64,000 nucleotides of DNA from Pachypanchax playfairii (lineage: Eukaryota > Chordata > Actinopteri > Cyprinodontiformes > Aplocheilidae), in NCBI GenBank assembly GCA_006937955.1, contig SSNP01000035.1, positions 2,958,301 through 3,022,300 on the forward strand, given 5' to 3'. The position numbers and the translations under genes are program-made. Position 1 is the stretch's first letter. Every line of letters begins with the position of its first letter. The notes under the pieces were generated by a model. That model was not told where the DNA came from and did no database searches. It saw nothing but the letters and a program-made list of their open reading frames with translations. Of this stretch, positions 14,301-26,300 are shown piece after piece.

Positions 14301-17300
14301 TATTATTTTTCTAGTCTTGATATATAATTTGACTGTTTTAATCAGTTTTCTGATGTTTCTGTAATCTGTTTTTTAGTATTCTACGTGCAGTATTTACTTG
14401 TTTTAGCAAAGGTGTCAAACTTTTCTGATAAATAAACATGTAATCAGACATAATTAAAATTCAGAAATTTAAAATATAAAACAAATAACAAGAAATCAGG
14501 ACTCACCGGTATGTGAGTTAAAGGGACGTCGACCTGTCCAAGGAAATCATCACGTGTCTGACAGAAAGAAACACAATCATCAGAATCGTCACAATATTCT
14601 GCTCCAAATACAAAACACTCTAAACTCTCCATTATATACAATAAAAAACACATACAACATGTCTATAAAACACAGTAAAAGGTACATCACCAAAAACCTT
14701 TCGTGGGAGATTCTCACATTTACAAACTCACAGCCGTCTCAGTCTGCAGCTGTTACATTAAACAGTACAAACACGACAACGTTTCACCCTTTTAAATGAC
14801 GCGTCTCTGGACTTGATCCACTGCTGGATATGTTTTATGTTCTCAGATAGGAAAGTGTTCATCAGCCTCTGGTGGATAGATGCTTTGTGTTACAGTTAGA
14901 ATATTGTAACATTTTCCAGACACCCTGTTCTCAGATGTAAACACACTTCCTGCTTGTCTTTCTGTTGTCTCAAAAGCAGACAGTCAAAGATGAGAAACTG
15001 AGTCTGCTCTGTGTTCAAATCGATGCCTGAGGCAGGTCAAACTGTAGCACGAGTGTTTATGAGCACAAATATAGATGAGACCTTCTTTGTCCTGACCTTT
15101 AATAGTGCTGCTAAAGTAGCAGTAGCTTTAAAGAAAACTATATGCACCACAGATCCTGAAACAAAATACCTGCATGTGTATTTCTATTCTTATAATAACT
15201 GCATGTCATTGGCATTATTTGGGAAATGTTTCATTTATAGTCGGTAGCAGAAGGTATCTGCACTGACTGTCATTGATACTTGTTTTATGCATAATACACA
15301 GTCCAAAGGACATGTATGTTTAGTGTTGTTTGGACATAAATCAATGACTTGAGATGTGTTACACCGCAGTGTTTATGGTATGTACAGTTGTTATAGCAGC
15401 ATATATAATATAGTATTTGTATTTACAGTCATTAGTGAGAAGAAAAAGGAAACCGAAGGCCTCTAAAAATCTAACAAGTTCACAAATCTATTAATTTACA
15501 GTCCAGTGTATTGTATTTTGTTTAAAGAACAAGTTAAAATCAATGTTACACCTGCATGAATCTGCATCTCTCAACAGTTCAAGTACAAACACTCCTGGAC
15601 TGAATGATAATCTGTGTATTCAGATCTCCATCCAGACAAGCTTTATAACTATTTTTTTAAATATCAGAAAAAAACAACAACTTACGCTGTCAGACATTTT
15701 TTTTAAACCGTCAGGACGTAAAAGTGTCTCTTTTCCTGGAAGTGTCCCTGCTGAGGGAGGCTGATAAACTGGGAGGTATAAGCTTTGGACAGATACAGAC
15801 TGTCTATGTTAAAACAATACTGACAGATAAATGTTCACTCAGAGCATCCCTGAAGGTTTAGGTGACACCACGACTCCCCAGTTTAGCATATGGCATTAAA
15901 GGCTGATAATATATAGTGAGAGCTTGAGGCAAACAGCAACAGACTAATCAAGAACATCTGTGCAGCGAGCTCAGAGCTGTCTGTTTTACATGTGCCACAA
16001 CAAACTGTTTCTGACAGGTGGGCAGAAGCCTGTGAAAAATAAACTTCTGAAAGTCTTTCTGGTTAAATGTTATTGGAGAAGACGAGCTAACTGTGCAGTT
16101 TGACATACAGTAGGTGATACTACAGAGCTTCTCCATGACAGCGAAGTTAAAACTAGAATAATTTGAGATGCTCTTGTTTGTTTTACTACTTGATTTCCAC
16201 CCGTTACAATTAGGGATGGTCCGATCCGATCCACTGGATCGGTATCGGGTCCGATCCAGGTCAAAATGACTGGATCGGGAATCGGATTTTTTTATTAGAA
16301 CCCGTCCGATCCGATCCATAAGCCCAAACTATCTTTGAGGAAAAAAAAAAGTCGTAGTGCGACCTGCCGTAACACAGGGGAGCTGCCCGTTACCATGGTT
16401 GCCATGTGCCTGTTTTCATCACGTGAGCAGAAGCCAGCAGAGCTGTTGTCATGTCTGCCGTGTGGAGCTACTTTGTGTTAACGGAGGAGAAAAGTAAAAC
16501 AGCCGAATGTAACATTTGTAAAACTAGTGTCTCAAGGGGTGGAAGCACAGTCGGACATTTTAACACAACAAACTTAATAAAGCACCTGAAGAAGCATCAT
16601 GGAAAGGAGCACGCAGAGTTTTTACAGGCGAGTGCAAAGAAAAGCGAACCGCGACAACCATCGCGGATCGGATCGGTATCGGCCGATCCTCAAAGCTGCA
16701 GTATCGGTATCGGATGTGAAAAAGTGGTATCGAGCCATCCCTAGTTACAATGAGGGAGAACATGCAATACAAACAAAATATATTTGTTTTAAACTCTAAA
16801 GAAAAAAAGGTCTCATTTCCTCAGACAGCTGAATAAAATTCAATCTCTTAAAATTAGAGGTTTTCATCCTCACATTAAGACTATAAAGTGCAAGAATGCT
16901 TTGCTGAGCTTCTTTAATAAGTGAGGTGTGAAGTCTTTCTATAGCACGTTATTACTGAAGGAACCCACAGGAACGTGATGCAACAATCAAACCACACCAG
17001 CAACACAGAGGTACACGCATGTTCAGGAAGTTCTTACAAGTTTCAGTGGAAAGATAAAATCAGAGGCAGTTTATGTGTTTATATACATCACACTGGCACT
17101 TAAGACCACATGGAAAAAAACAACACAAAAAGGGTGATAATTACATAAAATTTGCATAAAATCCAACAGAACTGAGATCTGATTCATGTTTTCCACCATG
17201 GTTGTGTAATACACTCACATCTGGTTGTTCATTAACTGGTATGAGGAGTAATAGGTGGTCATGAAGGCAAAACAGATAAGAACTGCAGCTACACTAAAGT

Positions 17301-20300
17301 CCAGAGTTTGGTGCATTTGGTAGGTAAAATAAATCCTGGTGTTTTGTCTCAATGCTGCTAGAAAACGGAGCTCACTCTGAGTCCAAAGCTCTGATGACAC
17401 AATTCAGTCACATGCTGCCTGTTTATATGAACTGTTATTTACTGTTGGTAGATGTCACTTTAAATCTAAACCATATGTGTGTGTAGATGGTGATGGACTG
17501 GTGACCTGTCCAGGGAAACCCCGCCTTCTCCCCCGTGACTGCTGAAACATCCCTCGTTTGTTAATATTTTATCTTTAACCTTTCTTTATATCTTTTAAAG
17601 TGGTCCTGAACAATAGTTCTTCAGGTTTTCTGGAGGTCTTAGAAAGTTTTTTTTTTGTTGACTTTGTTTGCTTTTTCACCCATTTTCAGTCTTTGTCCCT
17701 AATGAAATTTATGGGAATGTTTTTTTTAAAGTATCACTTAACTCTGAATCCTTTAGACATAAAAATTCAGACAAAAACACTCAGATGAACCTGAGCTGTA
17801 TCCATAAAAACAGACAAGTTAGGAGTAAAAACAATTTTATCAATCTTGTATCAAATTTTTAGGCAGTTTGTTGCCATCATCAGCCTGTCGCACAGTTTGA
17901 CACAAAAAACTTGGTGTGACTTTCAGAAACCGCTACAGATTGTTTTTTTTAAAGTACTGGCTCTTCATATTCTGTCCTCTATTTATGCACTATCAATATT
18001 TTAAAACTGCACAATATGATGCCATATTCAGACACCAGACTCAATGTGGAAGTCTTTGAAAGCATGAAGAATGTTGATAATAATTTCTTTCCCAGATTAC
18101 ATGAAGTTGTGGCTCTCTGGGAGCAACGCGTAAAGAAATAAGGGTAAACAAACATTTACATCACGCTACATTAAGTGATTTAACAGAAACATTTACCCAA
18201 AATGACCTTGACGGGAGGAACAACACACCAGCACTGGTTCATTAAATCCGCTAGGCAGAAACTAAATCTTTTCAAAAGGACAAAGTGCAAATAATACAAG
18301 TAACAGCAGAAAAATACAAAGAAATGTGAATACAAGCTGGTGTTTAAAAAGTACATGAGGGATGCGCCACGAGATAAAATGGTTAAAGTGGAATAATTCA
18401 TAGTTAAAGCTATAGTGCGTAACTTCTGTCGCCCCTAGCGGAATTTTGCGTTATTACAACAATGAAGCTGGCGCTTCCATATGACGTCCCCCCCACCCCC
18501 ACCCCCCTTCCCCCAACCGCTATCCCTCTGCCGCTGTGATTCGCGATTCCACAACATTTTTATTCTGTTTGAATAAGGACAGCTGTTGAAAAAAGATGGA
18601 CTCTTTGGAAGAGGTAATTATTGTATTTTTTATTTATTTTCCGCAGAAACGCAAATAGCTTATTACAAACGGGAGACAAGGTGCCTGCTAATTTGTAACT
18701 GACAGGTTAGTGAATGATCTCCTGCTACGAGACTCTCTGCTCGTCCTCCCCCTCCCTTGGTGATGTAAAAGACGTAATTTCCTGCGCGCCAGCGCGGGAA
18801 TGTCGCTGGTCGACACGCAAAGTAAAAATGATATATATTCAAAAATACCGTGAGATGTTTGAGGAGCCGATCGGCTTAATCTGCATTGTGTCATCTCCTC
18901 TAATAGTGGCTTGGCTGAAACAGACATTCACGGACATGTAAAAGTTACGCACTATAGCTTTAAATCTGAAAAATAAAAAACAAATTAATTTTTTTTTTAA
19001 ATGTCATGACTGAGGAGGAACCTCTTTTTGGACAACCTGCTAAAAGTAGAGAAATACTGACATTTGATATTTCACAAACACTGTTTCACAAGGGGACCCA
19101 CAGGGAAGGTAGCAGACCACCCATTTACTCAGCTCACACACACTCACACCACGTCTGCAGATGGCTGACAGGACTGTGTGCTGCTCTGGTATCATGCTGT
19201 TAAATTTGAATCTATGCGTTTTGGGAAGGCCTTCCAGACCAGCAGACTATCTGGAGTCAGGGGGAATATTTCTGAGGCACCTTATTTATATCAGCTAGGA
19301 GGCACCGTGTTTCCCACCACTAAAAATAGCCACAGTAAATACTTGAACCAATCACTCATAGTGCCAACAGAATAATGAAAATATACAAGTATTTTGAAGT
19401 TTTCTTACTGAAGAAGTCTGAAACCCAGAAGACTGAAAGAAACCAGTCTTTCTGTTTCACACATTTCATGGTAATTAATATATAGATGGATTCGCTGTCA
19501 TGTAACAGAAAACCTCTGAATGTTTGTCCACACTGAGCTTGTTAAATACATGATTTACAGCTGGAGAGCATTTCAGTTACTGGAAGTAGCTCTCTGTCTT
19601 GTAATGAGCCTAATGGTGACTTTAAGTAAACACAGTTTTCAGGACTTTAAAGGGAATGTACACTAATATCACTCTGTTTGTTACTACATCTTATTTAAAT
19701 CAATCTGAATGTTAAAGAAGAAGTAAGTGGTGTTTACGAGCACTCCAGCAAAAGTGGAATCTACCTGAACTTGTCCAACAACATTGTAGGTCTACAGTGC
19801 TCTGCAGCTGCTATCGTAACCACGTGTTTTTAAGGGCTGTGATTTGTGATCACATTTACAGAGTTTCAGGTTTTTAAGCTTTTTAACTTTCAGAAGATAA
19901 CCCACTCACCTTGTTGCTTTCAGCAGGACTCTTTACTGTAATACTTTTCTTAACATCCGTAACAGAACTTGGTAACTTTTGTGGGCAGCACGGGGACAAA
20001 TGAATGTGAACATGTGGGGAACAAGGACTGCAGAGCTTCGGGTTAGACACGTGACATGAAATTCCAGTGTTAGGGTAGGGCACCTCGAGGGAAAAGCTCC
20101 TCTGTATGGCACGATGACAGTGCTTTTTATCAAGCTCGAGTTGATCCTTTCCTGATAAAGAAGCTTTACTATTTTTCTCTGATGGTTTAGTTGAGGAAAA
20201 CAAACAAGCAGAGGTGCTGCGATACAGTTTTTTGTGAGCGCCAGCTTCACTTTGGAAGTTATAAGCTGGGACGAGACTTTCATTGGCTGCAGCCATTGTT

Positions 20301-23300
20301 GTAGCTCCTTTTGCAGCAATCATTGGTCTCTGGTGGGCAAAATGCAACAGCACGCTGCTAGAGTGAACATTAGATCTGTCTGAAGCTGATGACAGTTCCA
20401 TCATTGCACTCCTGTCCTCCGTTTTGCATTTTGGGTCTTCCTGTATAGGAATATTAAAATGGACCATGTGTTTCGTGTCCTTAAATTCATAAGAGTTGCT
20501 TCCTTTGGACTGAGGACCTGCAGGAGTGGTCAATCCTTTCTCCTCTAGTGAGAATTCACTGGAAGATGCTAGAAGATGCGACTGATTAGATCCTCTTGGT
20601 GGAGGGTGAGGAAACAGAACCGCAGGTCCTAAAGGAGAGGCAGGTGGGGTGTTACAGGGACTCTTTGGGATAATAACCAATGAGGAGCACCGTCGCAGTG
20701 GGACCTTGGACTTGCAGCGGAGTGGAGTCCTCTCCTGGTTTGTCCGGTGCTTCTCTTGAAACTCTGGCTCAAAGATGCTGTTGCTGCTACAGTACCCTGC
20801 ATCGCTGGCCATACTGCTGTTGCACGATCCTCCGTCCGAACCAGTTCCCGCTCCACCCTCAAAAACAACACCAGGATCTCCATCTTCTACGCTGCCATCC
20901 AGCTCTCCACTGAGTTTTCCACAGGGCTGCAGCGCAATTTGCAAAACCCTCTCCTTGTCACACCCTCCAGCATTAACCCTGGGTATGAACACTGAAGAGT
21001 ACTGACAGTTGGCAAAATCTGGTGACAGAGGAGTCACCTTCAAGTGGACAGAACTGTGAGCCAGACTCTCTGCAGGACTAAGAGCTGACAAACTAACTCT
21101 GCTCTCTTCAGTGTGGCAGCTGAGGCTTTCTGACAGGGGGTCCGTGTTACTTCTCCTTGACGCAAAATGCAAGCGGAGCTGACATGCCATTAGTTTAACT
21201 CTCTAATCCCTGCAGGACTGATGAGAGGTGCATGATCAGGTTTGCTGAAGTGAAAAAAAAGAAAGGGAGCAAAAGCAACTGCCCCATGAGCTGCTCTGTG
21301 ATCACAATCATTAGTGGCTCTGCATTGCCAAAATAGCTCTGGTGACAAGCTGCATTCCTCTCAAGGCTGAGCTCAGCTTTTAGTCAGAGGAGGCCAGTGG
21401 TTCTGTTTGGAGACATGACCCAAACACATGACCTTTAAAACTGAACCGTTTGCCCCTTTAGAAGAAGCTTCAACTCTAAAATCATTTTAAAATACGTCTC
21501 CTGCAGAAATATCATTCTCATTTAGCACTTCAAGAAAAAGAAAGAAGAAATTCAAGTGAACGACAGCATGGCAGACCAACATGTTTCCTTTTAGACTGAA
21601 GCTCTGGTAAAATGTTACATCTGCTTTGGGCCACTAACTCAGGACTCCTGCTGCTGCTTTGCTACTAATGTTTCTGCTGCACTGTGCCCCCATAAATAGT
21701 TTTACCCACTGCTATTGAATTACAGGAAATCAAAGGAATGAATGTCAACAAAATTCTGCATCAAACCAAGAGCCAGGTTGCAAAAGCACATTACCCACAA
21801 TAAATCCCAAGGATTCCTCCTGCAAAGTCGTTTCATGCAAAAGCACAAAAAAGTTATAAAATACTGAAAGAAAGTAGAGCAATCTTTTTCACAGGTAACA
21901 GGGAAACACTCGCTCCCCATCTGCTTGATGAGACAAACACATGTTTTTATGAAAAAGAACTGACATGCCAGCGGTTAAATGACACCTCATGTAACAGTCA
22001 GTGCTGCTCTTTTTCTTCTTCTGAGATGTTGACAGTCCAATTTATTAAGGGTGAACCTGGCTGACCCATTTCAAGGCTTCCAAATCAGAATCAGTGTGGC
22101 GTTTAATAGTAATCAGGACAGCCAGGATAAGGACATGACTCAGTGCAGGACGCTGCCACAGTGGAACTTAGAACCTAGTTTGAAAACCAACCAATGCTGG
22201 TAAATGACAGTAATGGTAATGTGACCAGCATCACACCGGTGAATCAAAACAGATATTTTCCATGAAGTCATACGTCAACAATTGAGCAGAACCAACATTC
22301 ATAAGTTTGGCTTCAAATCGAACAAAGACACGAGTTATATTAATAAACTTTTCAGAGAATCGTTCTAGAGCTGAGTCAGAGGGGTGTGGTCTGAGAGAAG
22401 ACTGGAAAAAAATAAATCAACAGGTGCAGCAGTGGACCAACAAGTTACTCAAATGTCTCTGTTTACTTCTTGATATTGTTAAATCAACCTAACAGACTGT
22501 ATAAAATTAGGTACCACAAGAATCCAGAAAGTAAACAAGCACCTAATCTGTAGAAAGGTAAGGGAGGAACAGAAAGGTGTCAATAATGAACAATGTCACA
22601 ACAGGTAAATGATAAATGGCGTGTACTTCTATAGCACATGTTTAAGCCAGACGACTCTTAAAGTGCTTCACGCTACAATTTGCACCAAACACTACAATTT
22701 GTTTGGTGCTGCCAAACACGCAAGGAAGGTGAAGTGTGTTGCCCACGGATAAAACGGCAAAGCAATCTTTTCAGACCGGATCAGGGATTCGAACCAGTGA
22801 ACCCTCAGTTAATCTGCTCTACACCCCCCCAACAGAGATTTAAACACAGCAGATGTTCACAACATAATCAACTTTAAAAGTATTAAAAGTATTTTGAATA
22901 AATTGTTCCAAGACTCCAACAGCAACACCTTTCAGCAAGAGCTGTCGCTGTTTTAAACCAAAACTCTTTTCATCTGAGAAATCTCTTGTAAAGATGCTTC
23001 TCTGTGAAAGTCAAATACTTCGGATGTTTTCTGACTCAAAGAAAGGCAGAAAAGCAACGTTTACACATATAGCTTTTCTAATTATTCTTTACTACTTCCT
23101 GTTTCTGTAAAAATAAATGTTATTTATATTTGGAAGAGATTTTATAGGAAAACATGTCCTGAACTTTTTGTTTTTAATAATGTAGGAAAAGTTACAATAT
23201 ATATTAAGTTATAATATATATTTTATTTTATCATGTGGGGATGAATTCAGGATGCCGTAACCATGGCAACTTCTGCATACTGTTGCTGGAAAGAGAAAAT

Positions 23301-26300
23301 CATGCCATCTCTGAAAACAAGACTCTGAATTATAGACAAACTATTAAAAGCTTATGTTTTCTAAATAACATGTCTTATTTATTATTAAATACATTAACAG
23401 TTGTCTATGCATGTGAAAATGTCTCAAGGAGGGAAGAGTTTTTAGGAATTGGAGGTTTATAGCAACATAATAGCTTGATTTTTGCGTTTTGTTTGGAAAA
23501 ACACATGATAAACTATGTGAAAAATAAAAATCTACGTACATTTTAACATCATTTTCATGACAAGAGAACAAGCTGCCTTGAAAATAAATAACTTTAGATC
23601 ATAAAAAGTGTTTGTCATGTGATCAGTTTTCTTTTATAGGATCACAACAGAAGCAGATTTGTTCCTAAACTAGAGGATAAATTTGGGAAAAGTTTGCCAC
23701 ATTCCTTCTGTATTACAGGACAGGCATGGTAAGCATATTCTCACAAGTACACTCACAGGACTGACACGCCCTTCTAAGAACTACTAAATCCACCTGGAGC
23801 ATGACAAGGCAGACCTGAATCAGTCACACCCAAGTTTATGTTATCATGTGACTGCACACATGTGATGTGACGACATCTTCCAGAAACATTTAACCTGCCT
23901 ACAAACAAAACGCACATGGTGATAAAAGAACTGAAGATTATCTCTGATTTATTTTTGTATTATAACAAAATGACTGTATGTGAATGTCTGAACAAAATGT
24001 GATGCAACAAACAGACAGAATAGCAACAGAAATGAGAAGACTTTGTTTCTGTAATAGACAATGAATCGCTCAGTAAAGAATGTCTTTCATGTGCCACATA
24101 ATGTGGGAAAATATCTGGATTTTCAAAATAAATAAATAAAAAAACTGCAAATGACACAAGTACTGACTTGTTTTTCTAGGAACTCAGTTTTCTCCTCAGT
24201 AATTAACAAGCTGATTTTTAGCAGAACAAGTTGATGCAAACAGCTCCTGGCCATCTAATTCATTGGGAAACAAAAGCTGGCTGTACAACTCATTGACTGT
24301 TTGTTTATACTATACATATATTTATATTTTTATAGTTTTCTTCCCAGAATTTTGGATGTGCTAAAGTTTTAAGAAGAATAAATAAAAAGCAAGATAAATT
24401 ACAGTTAAGTTGTTGCATTTTAAAATAAAGTGATATTTAGTGTGGTGCAACTCAGAATTTCAGAACAGTACATTATGGATGAATGACGGTGTTTACATCA
24501 CATACAGACACTAAGCAGCATGTCTCAGACAGAAAAGGTTCTGTTACTGAACACCAGCATGAAACAGGGCCACCAGCTCAACTTATATCCTGCTAAAACC
24601 AGCCACTCTTAAATCCTTTATAACATTTCTGTGACAGTATAATCTGTAAGAGAACACCAGACACTGGTATCTCCGTTCACTTCCTTCTCCAATCACCTGA
24701 AGTCAGCTTCACATTGCCAGCTGGGCATGTGCTTTGTGCCAGCAGAACCTTATTCTTACTTTATCTGTAAGGTACTTATGTTAAGGCATCTGCACTGTGT
24801 GTGACACTTGATTCAGCTCTAAATTGAGGAAAGAAGTTCTCAACAAGAAGAACAAATAACTGTCTATTTATGGTCCTTACCAAAGGCATCTTACAAAAAA
24901 AAGTTGTACAAGAAGGGCATTTAATGAAGCAGTGCAGAAACCAGAGGCTGGCTGTCTTAATATCGCATGAAGCTAACATACATGCCAAGCCAAAAACAAG
25001 TCAGAAGCTCAGTGTCTCTCCAAATCTGACATGCGACTCCTAATCCCTGTCAACAAAGACGTTAGGATGTCCTTAAGGTAGCCAGATTTACCCGTATTTA
25101 CAGGTGTGAGTAATAAGGTGTCTCTGGTTTCCAACAATATCCCACATATTGTGGCAAAATACGGGCCTCTGGATCTTTAAGAGGCAGACAAACCAGGGTC
25201 AATCCTGCACTGACTGGAGGAGGCCCACATCTAGAGAAATATGACACACTGACCAGCATTTAGCGTGTCTGAGCACAAAGCATGATACCATAACTGTGGC
25301 TGATTTCTCTCATGTACAGCAAGAGACCTTTAGTCATACTGCCCTCACTCTAGAAGAGTGACGTGCACTGACAATGAGAGATGGTCGTATTAATACTTGA
25401 GTTTTTATATTAGAAGATAATGTTTAAAAGACAAAGTGGATCAGAACTTTGAAAACAAGCCAGGTTGAACAATTCTACACTAAAGCTAACGGTTAGTATT
25501 TTATAATTTCTTAGCTTGAAACTTTAAATTAGCTTTGTAGTATTTAATAAACTCTGCCCACATCTTATGGATCCAACCTCATGCTGTTATTAAAACAACC
25601 AAATTGGAGCTGTATGTATTGTAATCATTGGCGCTAACTGTTATGTGCAGGGAAACACAGTTTATCTACGTTCTTTTTAGTGTTCAGTAAATTGCTAGAA
25701 GAGTGAAACATTAATTTCTTACCAGCCGGTTTTCATCAAACACTTCGAACAACAGGCGATGCTTCGTGGGTATCACCTAAAACACAAGACAGTTCAGCTT
25801 ATCGAAGAACTGTGACCATGATCTCAGACTAACAAAGTCAACACAGTCAATTTTCAGTCATATGGATTGTTCATATTGTTCAGTCATTAAACAATCCTGT
25901 GCATAGAATAAATCATTAGTGATCTTAGTGTCACTTACTCTGAAAAAGAATTCTTCATTCCAGTTTGGGTCCAGACTCTTCACATGACAGAAGAAAAAAA
26001 GAATTAAAAAGCATGAAATATTCATAAAGTCGATAAATGAAAGCGTCACTTTGAACTCCGTTTGCATATACTGTGTGTGTACACGTACACCAACTCACTT
26101 TTTTAATGGTTTTGGTCTGCAGACTGGTGAGTTCTCCATTGATTGGATCATACAGAGACAGCCTGGTATACGGATCACTGCAACAGAAGAACAGAGTTTA
26201 GAAAGATTTAAAACAGTTACAATCTACATTCTGAAATCTCTATATTGTCCAAGTGTGAAGTTTTTATGTCATGAGATTATGTGAAACATCATTGTTCAGT

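Larger units (their letters stand above)
14558..19909. other. Nedd4 intronic DNA between the alternative first exon and the shared TRDD exon
   Basis: Apart from the hAT element (16211-16743), the repeat fragment at 17480 and the TTAA MITE (18408-18959), this 5.3 kb is AT-rich with no recognisable exon, RNA gene or long repeat. Short open frames look random. Confidence 0.6.
21191..25722. other. Nedd4 intron upstream of the alternative first exon
   Basis: Contains the presumed internal promoter and 5' UTR of the long isoform just above 21190, a tRNA-SINE-like repeat at 22600-22830, and a perfect RFX X-box at 23257. Otherwise it is AT-rich sequence with no supported gene. Confidence 0.55.

Noticed and set aside
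16391..16406. X-box-like GTTACCATGGTTGCC
   Set aside because: Part of the hAT element and lacks the second half-site RGYAAC.
16451..16744. 97-codon frame as a host gene
   Set aside because: It lies wholly inside a hAT element with target duplication and runs into the terminal repeats.
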